Shown here: piece by piece, positions 8,223 through 15,421 of the stretch | Layout: the number at the start of each line of letters is the position of its first letter | Position numbering within the stretch: the stretch's first letter is position 1 | NCBI GenBank assembly: GCA_028822985.1 | Contig: JAPKCK010000012.1 | Span: 1 to 33,432, forward strand | DNA from: Aquiluna sp. | GTDB taxonomy: Bacteria > Actinomycetota > Actinomycetes > Actinomycetales > Microbacteriaceae | DNA: 33,432 nucleotides | Direction of reading: 5' to 3' | Notes under the pieces: model-generated | Databases searched by the model: none | Seen by the model: only the letters and a program-made list of their open reading frames with translations | Told to the model about the DNA's origin: nothing | Translations under genes and position numbers: made by a program

Positions 8223-9047
8223 ATGGAAAAACTAAGAGTTTGTTTTTTAGGAACAGGGTCGATGGGTTCGGCGGTGCTGACCGGTCTAATTGCCAGCGGT
8301 CACCCGCTAGAGCTAATTTCTGCCACCACTAAATCGATACTCTCCGCCGATGCCTTGCGCGCCAGGGGAATCAGCGCGATGGCGATCGAGGAAGCAGCTG
8401 ACGCTAATGCTTTGCTAGCCGGCGATGCCGATTTGATTGTTCTGGGGGTAAAGCCTCATCAAATCAAAGATGTGCTCGCTGAAATAAAAGATGAAATTGC
8501 CCCAAATGCGGTGGTCATTTCGATGGCCGCAGGTATCAAGCTTTCTTCAATGGCTGAGGTCTTGCCGGGAAACCCCAATCTGATTCGCACTATGCCTAAC
8601 ACTCCCGCGCTTGTGGGCATGGGCGTCACCGGAGTGGCACCTGCTCTTACCGCGTCAGCCGATGCAGTTTCCGCCACCATAGAGCTTTTTGACTCGGTTG
8701 GCGCGGCTTTGGAGATTAGCGAAGACCAGATTGATGCATTGAGTGCAATCTCCGGCTCAGGCCCGGCATGGGTTTTTTACATCATGGAACAGTGGGAGCA
8801 GATCGCGCGAAATCACGGCTTCACCGGTGAGCAAGCCGCTGTGATGGTTCGCGGCACTTTGGCTGGGTCCATCGACCTACTGGCTCAAAGCGACGAGGAG
8901 CTTGGGACATTGCGCTCCAACGTCACAAGCCCTGGAGGCACAACCGAGCGCATTATCGATACTTTGGAGAAAGCCGACTTACAGTCAATATTTGAAGCCA
9001 GCCTTCAAGCAGCACTTCAAAGGGCTAAAGAAATTGGCGCCAGCTAG
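8223..9047 (+). CDS. proC: Pyrroline-5-carboxylate reductase
   Basis: Reduces pyrroline-5-carboxylate to proline with NAD(P)H in the cytoplasm. 274 residues, the usual length. The N-terminal Rossmann motif is F-L-G-T-G-S-M-G (8-15). Family segments V-L-G-V-K-P-H, I-R-T-M-P-N-T-P-A and A-I-S-G-S-G-P-A-W are present, and the conserved V-T-S-P-G-G-T-T motif lies near the C terminus. A -10-like box six bases before ATG 8223 decides the start against an in-frame TTG two codons upstream. In many actinobacteria proC precedes a BldC-type regulator and the bS22 gene; here an ArsR-type regulator and a 2TM protein lie between them instead. Confidence 0.95.
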   Translation: MEKLRVCFLGTGSMGSAVLTGLIASGHPLELISATTKSILSADALRARGISAMAIEEAADANALLAGDADLIVLGVKPHQIKDVLAEIKDEIAPNAVVISMAAGIKLSSMAEVLPGNPNLIRTMPNTPALVGMGVTGVAPALTASADAVSATIELFDSVGAALEISEDQIDALSAISGSGPAWVFYIMEQWEQIARNHGFTGEQAAVMVRGTLAGSIDLLAQSDEELGTLRSNVTSPGGTTERIIDTLEKADLQSIFEASLQAALQRAKEIGAS

Positions 9048-9050
9048 CTC

Positions 9051-9056
9051 TAAGCT
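9051..9056 (+). promoter_or_regulatory. -10 box, leaderless-type promoter of the ArsR-type regulator
   Basis: TAAGCT, six bases before ATG 9063, with no ribosome site between them. It lies three bases after the proC stop codon. Confidence 0.5.
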
Positions 9057-9062
9057 GTAGTT

Positions 9063-9665
9063 ATGGCAGATATTTTTGAAGCAGTTGCAGACCCTACTCG
9101 TCGTAAGCTCCTAGAAAGCTTGCTGAACTCTAATGTTGGTGGATCCGGTGAGCTGACGGTTTCACAGCTTGTTGAAATCACTGGACTCGGACAGCCTACG
9201 GTTTCTAAGCACCTAAAGACCCTTCGCGAGGTTGGCCTAGTCGCCGCACGCGAAGAGGGGCAAAAACGTTTTTACTCGGTCACCCCTGAACCACTTGAAG
9301 AGATTGAAGATTGGATGATTGACTTCCTGTCGCTTGACTTTGAAAGCGAAGATGAGATGGTCGATGATCTAGCTCACAGTCTTGCTGGAGCTGGCGAGCA
9401 GCTTGGCCACTGGCTAACCGAGCGTTCCAGCTGGCTGACTGGTCAGCTAAAATCAAGGGCCTCCGAGGTCGACATCGACTTCAATGCGGCGGAGATGGGG
9501 CGCCGACTGGGTCGCAAGCTCGCCGATGCCAGGTCGGAAGCCGAGAAGTCGGTCAAGGATTTTGAGCGCATCGCTAAGCAAAAAGTTGAAGAAGTAATCG
9601 ACGATGTGAAATCAGAGGCTCAGCACTTGGCCGAAGAAGTTCGCAACCGAACTTCGAAGAAGTAA
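9063..9665 (+). CDS. ArsR-family winged-helix regulator with a long helical C-terminal extension
   Basis: 200 residues. The first 85 or so form an ArsR-type winged helix: A-D-P-T-R-R-K-L-L near the start, the recognition-helix sequence G-L-G-Q-P-T-V-S-K-H-L (about 45-55), then a wing with E-G-Q-K-R-F-Y-S-V. The metal-site cysteines of classic ArsR/SmtB proteins are absent. The rest, about 110 residues, is rich in Lys, Glu, Ala and Arg and looks helical or coiled coil, which is unusual for the family. It lies four bases before a 2TM membrane protein gene, so the two are almost certainly co-transcribed. What it senses is unknown. Confidence 0.85.
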   Translation: MADIFEAVADPTRRKLLESLLNSNVGGSGELTVSQLVEITGLGQPTVSKHLKTLREVGLVAAREEGQKRFYSVTPEPLEEIEDWMIDFLSLDFESEDEMVDDLAHSLAGAGEQLGHWLTERSSWLTGQLKSRASEVDIDFNAAEMGRRLGRKLADARSEAEKSVKDFERIAKQKVEEVIDDVKSEAQHLAEEVRNRTSKK

Positions 9666-9669
9666 CATC

Positions 9670-9957
9670 ATGGCAAAGGGTGCTCAGGATGACTTGAGAA
9701 ACTTCGCCAGGCAACAGCTTAAGAAAAAGCAGGGATTCAAGAATTATCTTGTCGTCTACGCGGGAGTCACCGGGCTGGTGACTGCAGTTTGGTTTTTGAC
9801 TTCTCCTGGAAGCTATTTTTGGCCAATCTGGGTTATTTTTGGCATGGGAATCGGAGCGGTGGCGACTGGTCTAGATGCCTATGGAACCAATTGGTCGAAG
9901 CCCATCACCGAAGCAGATGTTGATGCAGAGGTTGAGCGTCTTGGCCGTAGAGGCTAG
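9670..9957 (+). CDS. 2TM-domain membrane protein
   Basis: 95 residues: a Lys-rich N-terminal stretch with A-R-Q-Q-L-K-K-K-Q-G-F-K-N-Y, two hydrophobic helices (about 27-43 and 50-69), and a short acidic C-terminal tail with V-D-A-E-V-E-R-L-G. This matches the small 2TM domain family, sometimes found with regulators. The partner is the ArsR-type protein directly upstream, so the pair may act together in a membrane response, but that is inference. Its TAG stop codon is the first half of a TAGACT -10-like box that may drive the bS22 gene. Confidence 0.75.
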   Translation: MAKGAQDDLRNFARQQLKKKQGFKNYLVVYAGVTGLVTAVWFLTSPGSYFWPIWVIFGMGIGAVATGLDAYGTNWSKPITEADVDAEVERLGRRG

Positions 9958-9960
9958 ACT
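9955..9960 (+). promoter_or_regulatory. Possible -10 box for the bS22 gene
   Basis: TAGACT, containing the stop codon of the 2TM gene. Transcription from about 9967 would give a leader of roughly 40 bases with a normal GAGG ribosome site, unlike the leaderless genes nearby. Confidence 0.4.
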
Positions 9961-10005
9961 GTTGAAGTTGACCATTCGGGCAATCACAAGTTTTATGAGG
10001 TTTTA

Positions 10006-10104
10006 ATGGGTTCAGTTATAAAGAAGCGCCGCAAGCGTATGTCGAAGAAGAAGCACCGTAAGCTGCTTCGCAAGACTCGACACCAGCGTCGTAATAAGAA
10101 ATAA
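10006..10104 (+). CDS. 30S ribosomal protein bS22 (AURKAIP1/COX24-domain small protein)
   Basis: A 32-residue, very basic peptide that begins [16 protein letters not shown] and ends R-R-N-K-K. This is the actinobacterial bS22 found in the mycobacterial small ribosomal subunit near the decoding centre; it is easily missed because it is so short. The ATG is preceded by GAGG at 9997-10000 with a five-base spacer, and a strong terminator follows 12 bases after the stop codon. Nearly half of the residues are Lys or Arg, as expected for an rRNA-binding peptide. Confidence 0.93.
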   Translation: MGSVIKKRRKRMSKKKHRKLLRKTRHQRRNKK

Positions 10105-10116
10105 GTATTAGTAACG

Positions 10117-10143
10117 AACCCGCCTTCGGGCGGGTTTTGTTTT
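10117..10143 (+). terminator. Strong rho-independent terminator after bS22
   Basis: AACCCGCC (10117-10124) and GGCGGGTT (10129-10136) form an eight-pair stem around a TTCG tetraloop, followed by TTGTTTT. It ends bS22 transcription and reaches the stop codon of the convergent HAD gene. Confidence 0.93.
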
Positions 10144-10852
10144 AACCGTGTTTCAGGTCTCGCTTTTTGAATCTAAGAATGTCCCAGTTCGCTGCTTCGG
10201 CATATCTTGTGAGTGCTTTATCGGGATTCACAGCTACTGCGTGCTTTACAAGTGTCAGAAGTGGAAGATCATTGACCGAGTCCGAGTAAGCCCAAGACCT
10301 ACTCAGGCTAATCCCACGCTCAACGGCTAGTTTCTTGGCGGCATTGCGTTTCGCTCGCCCATGAAGCGCTTCACCAACAAGTTCACCGGTCAACACTCCG
10401 TTGTTTCTCGCAACCACGGTTCCAAGAGCTCCGGTGGCACCCAAATCCTTAGCTATTAGCTCTGCAAGTTCGACCGGTGCGGCAGTTATCAACCAGACCT
10501 CGTGCCCTTGAGCAAGATGCTCTTTCACAGCGGTAACTGTTTTCGGCCACAGTCTCGGCTTTATTTCGGATTCGTACACGGTTTGCATCAGCGGTTCAAG
10601 AGAGCTTAGGGAGTACCCCTTGGTGACCGAAAGCGCTCGTTCCTTAAATCCAGCCAGAGAGTTGTTTTTCTCTCCTCGACGAATAAACATCATTTGCTCG
10701 AAGGCAAATCTCCAGATGTCTCGACGCTTTATGGTTCCATCGCGGAACGCAATTTTGCCGAATAATATGGTGGTTGCACCGCGGACCAAGGTGTTATCGA
10801 CGTCAAAGAATGCCGCAACTTTTTTCTCATTATTCGTCTTATTTACAGCCAC
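10142..10852 (-). CDS. HAD-superfamily hydrolase, IB (SerB-like) type
   Basis: 236 residues. The HAD nucleophile motif is F-F-D-V-D-N-T-L-V with Asp17 and Asp19. A helical cap follows, then motif II in W-L-I-T-A-A-P and a C-terminal motif with Y-S-D-S-V-N-D-L-P-L-L that supplies the metal-binding Asp residues. The subfamily includes phosphoserine phosphatase and related phosphatases acting on small molecules or lipid head groups; the substrate cannot be read from sequence. I place the start at GTG 10852 because TAGACT ends exactly six bases upstream; GTG 10858, two codons earlier, lies between box and start. The gene is convergent with bS22 and divergent from the glutaredoxin-like gene. Confidence 0.85.
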   Translation of the reverse strand: MAVNKTNNEKKVAAFFDVDNTLVRGATTILFGKIAFRDGTIKRRDIWRFAFEQMMFIRRGEKNNSLAGFKERALSVTKGYSLSSLEPLMQTVYESEIKPRLWPKTVTAVKEHLAQGHEVWLITAAPVELAELIAKDLGATGALGTVVARNNGVLTGELVGEALHGRAKRNAAKKLAVERGISLSRSWAYSDSVNDLPLLTLVKHAVAVNPDKALTRYAEAANWDILRFKKRDLKHG

Positions 10853-10858
10853 TGCCAC

Positions 10859-10864
10859 AGTCTA
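10859..10864 (-). promoter_or_regulatory. -10 box, leaderless-type promoter of the HAD gene
   Basis: TAGACT on the minus strand, six bases before GTG 10852. Its position argues against GTG 10858 as the start. Confidence 0.45.
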
Positions 10865-10883
10865 TTGCTCTGAGCATTTCTAG

Positions 10884-10889
10884 TAGTGT
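10884..10889 (+). promoter_or_regulatory. -10 box, leaderless-type promoter of the glutaredoxin-like gene
   Basis: TAGTGT, six bases before GTG 10896. Together with the opposite box at 10859-10864 it gives a compact divergent promoter region. Confidence 0.45.
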
Positions 10890-10895
10890 TTGGGC

Positions 10896-11168
10896 GTGAA
10901 CTCAAAAATCAGACTTGAGCTAATTACTAGGCAGGGCTGCCACCTATGTGATGAGGCCCAGGACGCGCTGGCCGGGGTAATAGCGAGGTTTAATAATGAG
11001 CACCCCAGCGCGTCATACATCGTCGAAACCACTGATATAGACCGAAGTCCGGAGCTTTTGGCCAAGTACTCCGAAGAGGTACCGGTGCTGCTACTAAACG
11101 ACGAGCAAATTTCATTTTTCCGAATCGACGCCGACCGAGTTCTAGCGAAGCTTAGGGAGCTAGTTTGA
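10896..11168 (+). CDS. Glutaredoxin/thioredoxin-like small protein
   Basis: 90 residues with a thioredoxin-like opening, a beta strand I-R-L-E-L-I-T-R-Q-G followed by C-H-L-C (Cys15 and Cys18) at the head of the first helix. E-V-P-V-L-L-L-N near the middle holds the cis-Pro typical of the fold. It probably acts as a thiol-disulfide oxidoreductase in the cytoplasm; the partner is unknown. GTG 10896 is chosen because it sits six bases after a TAGTGT box; a TTG two codons earlier is possible. Its TGA overlaps the TTG start of the DUF418 gene (TTGA), so the two are coupled. Confidence 0.8.
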   Translation: MNSKIRLELITRQGCHLCDEAQDALAGVIARFNNEHPSASYIVETTDIDRSPELLAKYSEEVPVLLLNDEQISFFRIDADRVLAKLRELV

Positions 11169-12319
11169 CTAAAAGAGACAGTTTCCCCGATGCCCTGAGG
11201 GGCTTCGCGCTGATTGGTATCGTCCTTGTTAATGCGCCGTATTTGGCAATTAACACAGTTCTGGGCCTCGGTGGGGCTGACGTTTCTAATGTCTGGAACT
11301 CAGTTCCAGTTTTTTTCATCACGAGTCTTGCTTTGGGTAAGTTCTACTTGCTGTTTTCTTTCCTCTTTGGCTACAGCGCGGCTTACATCCTCAAGAGCGA
11401 TAAGGCCAACATGAAGAGATGGCTTGCCAGGGCGCTCCTTTTGATCTTCTTTGGGGCTCTGCATGCAGTCTTCCTGTGGCACGGAGATATTCTTTTCATG
11501 TACGGACTTCTCGCTATTCCTCTTGTGGCCCTTTATTTCCGATGTGAAAAAACTATTCGTCGCTGGGTAAAAATTATTTACATCGCTAACGCGGCGGTAC
11601 TTTCTCTACTCGCCTTGCTCTTATTCGCAGGAGAAATGCTGGGTGAGGATCTTGGCGAAACAGTAATCTCCAGTTCGCTTGATTCCTCCCTGGTAGCGGG
11701 GTCATTTCTGGATAACGCAGGGGCTCGCTTTGATCTCTGGTTCACTGGTTTACCAGGTAGCTTCGCACTTCAGGCACCCTTTGCTTTCGCGGCATTCTTG
11801 GTCGGGGTGCTGGCCGCTAGAAAACGATTTTTGGGAGATGGAGCTGACGCTGTGACAATGAAGAAGCTCGCCGTGTGGGGTTTTGCTATTGGCCTACCAC
11901 TGCAGCTAATTGCCGCTTGGTTCTCACTCGTAAATCAACAGTCGGTCAATTACTCCGTTGGAGCAGAACTTGGCTGGTTCACAGTTACATTCGTCTCCGC
12001 TCCTGTCTTGAGTGCCGGGTATCTCGGCGCGCTATGGCTACTGATGCAACGCTATAAGCGCGGCTTCGGTTTGTTGGCAGCGGCAGGGCGTCATTCACTC
12101 ACTGTTTATATCGGTCAATCGGTTATCCTTGTGTTTGTCTTTTCAGCCTGGGGCCTTGGCTTGTTCGGCACGCTGAACCTAACTTTGATCACGTTGATTG
12201 CTTTCGGTACGTGGCTATTGCTTGCTGGCCTTGCGGTTCTGAATTCGAGGTATTTCTCATCGGGTCCGCTGGAGTGGGTCTTGAAAAAAACTACAGAACC
12301 ATTTAGGGCAAAAGCATGA
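11165..12319 (+). CDS. DUF418 (YeiB-like) membrane protein
   Basis: 384 residues, about ten hydrophobic segments. It starts with the family signature D-A-L-R-G-F-A-L-I-G-I-V-L-V-N (about 9-23), and includes F-S-F-L-F-G-Y-S (about 65-72) and the H-x-x-F-L-W-H-G-D-I-L segment (about 99-109). A C-terminal G-R-H-S-L-T-V-Y-I-G-Q-S stretch is the conserved part of DUF418. The biochemical role of the family is not established; a transport or acyl-transfer activity is sometimes suggested because of likeness to acyltransferase-3 proteins. The TTG start overlaps the previous stop by four bases and the stop overlaps the next start (ATGA), so three genes form one unit. Confidence 0.85.
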   Translation: MTKRDSFPDALRGFALIGIVLVNAPYLAINTVLGLGGADVSNVWNSVPVFFITSLALGKFYLLFSFLFGYSAAYILKSDKANMKRWLARALLLIFFGALHAVFLWHGDILFMYGLLAIPLVALYFRCEKTIRRWVKIIYIANAAVLSLLALLLFAGEMLGEDLGETVISSSLDSSLVAGSFLDNAGARFDLWFTGLPGSFALQAPFAFAAFLVGVLAARKRFLGDGADAVTMKKLAVWGFAIGLPLQLIAAWFSLVNQQSVNYSVGAELGWFTVTFVSAPVLSAGYLGALWLLMQRYKRGFGLLAAAGRHSLTVYIGQSVILVFVFSAWGLGLFGTLNLTLITLIAFGTWLLLAGLAVLNSRYFSSGPLEWVLKKTTEPFRAKA

Positions 12320-12786
12320 ACTTAGAACAGCTCGGGCTATTCGGGGTTTTTCTTGCTGGAGCAATTCCTTGGCTAGAGGCAATAGGTGTTGTTCCGGCTG
12401 GGATTCTAATAGGGCTGAATCCTGCTCTAACCGTTTTGTTTGCGGTCACCGGAAATGCCATAACAATATTTTTGTTTGCCTTTGGAGCCAGCAAGCTTCG
12501 CGGCTGGATGCGGAATAGACGCTTGGCCAAGGGCAAGAGCGGAGAGTCACCCAGAATCATTAAGGCCCAACGTTCGTTTGACCGCTGGGGTATTTATGGG
12601 CTGGCAATCCTTGGACCCTTGTTCATTGGCACTCAGTTTGCGGCTCTGGTTGCAGTGGCTGGCGGCGTCAAGCCTCTAAAAGCATCGATCGCAATAATTG
12701 CTGCGACAATCCTGTGGTCAGCACTAATTGCCCTTGCCTTTGTGGTGGCAGGTTTCGATGGAATACCTGGTTTTGACTACGAATAA
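12316..12786 (+). CDS. Small multidrug-export-like membrane protein
   Basis: 156 residues with four to five hydrophobic helices. The N-terminal G-A-I-P-W-L-E-A-I-G-V-V-P-A-G segment, the middle loop rich in Arg and Lys, and L-G-P-L-F-I-G-T-Q match the family annotated as putative small multi-drug export protein. Despite the name, transport has rarely been shown, so the substrate is unknown. ATG 12316 overlaps the DUF418 stop by four bases. The gene is convergent with aspS, 27 bases away; the short gap has a run of six T but no convincing hairpin. Confidence 0.75.
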   Translation: MNLEQLGLFGVFLAGAIPWLEAIGVVPAGILIGLNPALTVLFAVTGNAITIFLFAFGASKLRGWMRNRRLAKGKSGESPRIIKAQRSFDRWGIYGLAILGPLFIGTQFAALVAVAGGVKPLKASIAIIAATILWSALIALAFVVAGFDGIPGFDYE

Positions 12787-12813
12787 CTAGCTGGATTTAG
12801 TCCGTCGGGTTTT

Positions 12814-14124
12814 TTATGGTTCCAGTCGGTTTGGACCGCGGAACAAGAAGCTGGCCTCGCGAATGTTGGAAAGGTTTAGGAGCAACATGACCACTCTTGT
12901 TAGACCCATGCCAAAACCACCGTGCGGCGGGACGCCGTAGCGGAAGAAGTCAAGGTAAGAATTCAGGCCCTCTGGCTCTAGACCCTTTTCCTTGATCTGC
13001 TCTGTCAGAACCTCGACGCGGTGCTCTCGCTGCGCTCCGGTGGTGATTTCGGTTCCCTTCCAAATCAAGTCATAGCTCTTTGTCAGATCAGGGTTGTCAG
13101 CGTGCCTCATGTGATAAAACGGGCGAATGTTTTTTGGGTAGTCAGTTAGGAAGACAAACTCGTGATCGAGAGTCTCTTCCACGTGAGCAGAGATTTGACG
13201 TTCGCCCTCTGGGTCTAGGTCTCCGTCTTGGCGTGGAACCTTATAGCCGCGTCCCTCGAGAATTGAGTGAGCTTCTGCCAATGGAATTCTCGGAAACGGG
13301 ATGCTCGGGACCTTTACTTCAAAGCCGTATAGCGCCTCGATTTGGGCTCCGTGCTCGTCTTTGACGGCCTGGATTGCCTTGACCATAAGTTGCTCTTGGA
13401 AGTTCATCACGTCTTCGTGAGAATCAATCCAGCTCATTTCCATGTCGATCGAGACAAACTCGGTCGCGTGGCGTGAGGTGAAAGATGGATCGGCACGGAA
13501 CACCGGTCCAATTTCAAATACTTTTCCAAGGCCGGCGGCCATTGACATCTGCTTATAAAACTGAGGACTCTGAGCGAGGTAGGCGTGTGTTTCAAAGTAC
13601 TCAAGCTTGAATAGCTCCGCATGAGATTCAGATGGTTGCCCCATGAGCTTCGGGGAGTGAATCTCAACGAAGCCGTTTTCAAGCCAGTGCTCGCGCCAGT
13701 TTTTCTCGAGGGTGGTCTGAATCTTTAGCATCAATGCCACTTCTGGTCTGCGGTAGTCCAGGAAGCGCCAGTCCAATCGCTTGTCGATTGACGTGTCATC
13801 AGCGATTGGGCTATCGGCAGATGCTGCTCCAACAACCTCAAGCCCTTCAAGCAAAATCTCTACTCCACCAAGCTTCACGCGCTCATCGTGCTTTAGCTGG
13901 CCCTTGATGATTACAAAGCTGCCGTGGCTAAGCGCACTGACTTGATCGGCGAGCGCATCCTCATCGGCAGGTCTCGGATAGGTGACCTGGACGCTACCGG
14001 ACTCATCGCGAATGATGATGAACTGGATTCGCTTCTGGTCCCTTAGGGTTTCAACCCAGCCGCCGATTGTGACGGGGCCGTCTTGGCCTTGACTAAGTGC
14101 GCTGGTGAGTGTGCGGTCTAGCAT
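12814..14124 (-). CDS. aspS: Aspartyl-tRNA synthetase, short archaeal/eukaryal-like type
   Basis: Charges tRNA-Asp; enzymes of this short type are often non-discriminating and also load Asp on tRNA-Asn. 436 residues, lacking the large insertion domain of the roughly 590-residue bacterial AspRS. An N-terminal OB-fold anticodon domain (about 1-100) contains V-T-I-G-G-W-V-E-T-L-R-D-Q-K. The class II core has motif 2 beginning F-R-A-D-P-S-F-T-S-R-H-A-T-E-F (209-223) and motif 3 G-F-G-M-G-L-T-R-V-V-M near residue 405. The start ATG has GAGGA nine bases upstream on the minus strand, so this gene has a normal leader. Whether it is non-discriminating depends on whether GatCAB and AsnRS are present elsewhere in the genome. 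Confidence 0.93.
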   Translation of the reverse strand: MLDRTLTSALSQGQDGPVTIGGWVETLRDQKRIQFIIIRDESGSVQVTYPRPADEDALADQVSALSHGSFVIIKGQLKHDERVKLGGVEILLEGLEVVGAASADSPIADDTSIDKRLDWRFLDYRRPEVALMLKIQTTLEKNWREHWLENGFVEIHSPKLMGQPSESHAELFKLEYFETHAYLAQSPQFYKQMSMAAGLGKVFEIGPVFRADPSFTSRHATEFVSIDMEMSWIDSHEDVMNFQEQLMVKAIQAVKDEHGAQIEALYGFEVKVPSIPFPRIPLAEAHSILEGRGYKVPRQDGDLDPEGERQISAHVEETLDHEFVFLTDYPKNIRPFYHMRHADNPDLTKSYDLIWKGTEITTGAQREHRVEVLTEQIKEKGLEPEGLNSYLDFFRYGVPPHGGFGMGLTRVVMLLLNLSNIREASFLFRGPNRLEP

Positions 14125-14182
14125 TATTTAGAATCCTCTGAGTATCTGCAGTCTGGGCTAACTATCCCCAGTTTAGCGAGGG

Positions 14183-14188
14183 TAAACT
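14183..14188 (+). promoter_or_regulatory. -10 box, leaderless-type promoter of the phosphatase/ccs run
   Basis: TAAACT, seven bases before ATG 14196. It would drive the whole overlapping run from the histidine phosphatase to CcsB. Confidence 0.45.
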
Positions 14189-14195
14189 TGAAGCT

Positions 14196-14837
14196 ATGCC
14201 CGCTTCGCGCCTTCATCTAGTTCGCCACGGAGAGGTATTTAATCCTTCCGGTGTTTTGTATGAGCGAATTGAGGGCTTCGAGCTTTCCGATTTAGGCCAT
14301 GAAATGGCCGAAGCGGCAGCAAAAGCGCTTTTGAGCCAGGGCCGAAAAGTCAAGCGACTTATCGCCTCACCGCTTGTTAGAACCCAGCAGTCAGCCGCTC
14401 CAATTGCCAGGCATTTTGGTGTCGCTGTTGATTTAGACGAGCGAGTCATCGAACCATGGAACAAGTTCAAGGGGATAAAGCTTGCGCCAGTGGCCTTTCT
14501 GAAGCGCCCGAGTCTGATTCTAAATCTTGCAAATCCGAAGCTTCCAAGTTGGGGTGAGCCCTACGACGAAGTGGCGGCTCGCATGCAGACTGCAGCCCTA
14601 GACGCTTGGGATTCAGTCGACGGCGGAGATGTCGTGATCGTTTCTCATCAGCTACCGATTTGGATGCTTTATCGATCAAGCGCCGGATTAGAGCTTCCTC
14701 ACAGCCCAAAATCCCGCAGGTGCTCCCTGTCTTCCATAACAAGCTTCGAAGTCATTAATGAGAAGCTCACCGAGGTTTCTTATGCCGAGCCTGGCCTAGC
14801 TCATGCCGCCAACGCCATCGATGGTGGTGCAGTGTGA
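14196..14837 (+). CDS. Histidine phosphatase (phosphoglycerate mutase) family protein
   Basis: 213 residues. The catalytic R-H-G-E motif is at 10-13 with the phospho-acceptor His11. A-S-P-L-V-R-T follows (57-63), a Glu lies in P-Y-D-E-V (about 125), and the second His is His151 in V-I-V-S-H-Q-L-P. These make it a branch-1 histidine phosphatase; the substrate is unknown. It opens the cytochrome c maturation run and overlaps the resA-like start by four bases (GTGA). This order is, to my knowledge, widespread in actinobacteria, so a link to the pathway is plausible but untested. Confidence 0.88.
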   Translation: MPASRLHLVRHGEVFNPSGVLYERIEGFELSDLGHEMAEAAAKALLSQGRKVKRLIASPLVRTQQSAAPIARHFGVAVDLDERVIEPWNKFKGIKLAPVAFLKRPSLILNLANPKLPSWGEPYDEVAARMQTAALDAWDSVDGGDVVIVSHQLPIWMLYRSSAGLELPHSPKSRRCSLSSITSFEVINEKLTEVSYAEPGLAHAANAIDGGAV

Positions 14838-15421
14838 GGCTGAGAACAATTTTTAGAACAGCGATTGGCCTTGGGCTAATCGCGACGCTACTGGCTGGTT
14901 GTGCAAGCGATCCTCTGGCCGACCAGTTCCGAGCCGGAGACAATAAAAATTACATTGCAGGCGATGGAACAGTCACTGAGTTCGCCCTCGGTTCTAGGCC
15001 GGGGTTTGAAGCTTTTGCCGGCACCACCGAAAGTGGTCAAGTTTTAGACAGCTCAGCTTTTGAAGGCAATGTCATTGTCATGAACTGGTGGTATTCGGCC
15101 TGTGCTCCATGCCGGGCGGAGGCCGGCGATCTGGCAATGCTAAGTGTGGAATTTGAAGACAGCGTTCAGTTTGTCGGCGTGAATGTTCGCGATACTGAGG
15201 AAACAGCGCTGGCTTTTGACCGAAACTTTGGAATCGAATACCCGTCCTTGATTGATGCTCAATCCGGACAGGTTTCGCTCGCATTTACTGGCGTCGTATC
15301 ACCGCAGGCGGTGCCGACAACAATCGTGATTGATCGCGATGGCAAGGTCGCCTCTCGTATTTTGGGTCGAATAGAAGCCTCGATCTTGAGAACGCTTATT
15401 CAAACGGTGGTTGATCAGTGA
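14834..15421 (+). CDS. ResA/TlpA-like thiol-disulfide lipoprotein
   Basis: Reduces the Cys pair of apocytochrome c outside the membrane so that heme can be attached. 195 residues. The signal peptide ends in the lipobox L-L-A-G-C with Cys23, so the protein should be lipid-anchored. A thioredoxin fold follows with W-W-Y-S-A-C-A-P-C (Cys90 and Cys93) and the cis-Pro segment A-V-P-T-T. Electrons would come from CcdA, encoded next. The GTG start overlaps the phosphatase stop, and the TGA stop overlaps the GTG of ccdA (GTGA), so translation is coupled. Confidence 0.9.
   Translation: MRLRTIFRTAIGLGLIATLLAGCASDPLADQFRAGDNKNYIAGDGTVTEFALGSRPGFEAFAGTTESGQVLDSSAFEGNVIVMNWWYSACAPCRAEAGDLAMLSVEFEDSVQFVGVNVRDTEETALAFDRNFGIEYPSLIDAQSGQVSLAFTGVVSPQAVPTTIVIDRDGKVASRILGRIEASILRTLIQTVVDQ

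Noticed and set aside
12787-12814. Terminator between the small-multidrug-export-like gene and aspS
   Set aside because: There is a run of six T, but no stem of more than four pairs could be built in front of it.
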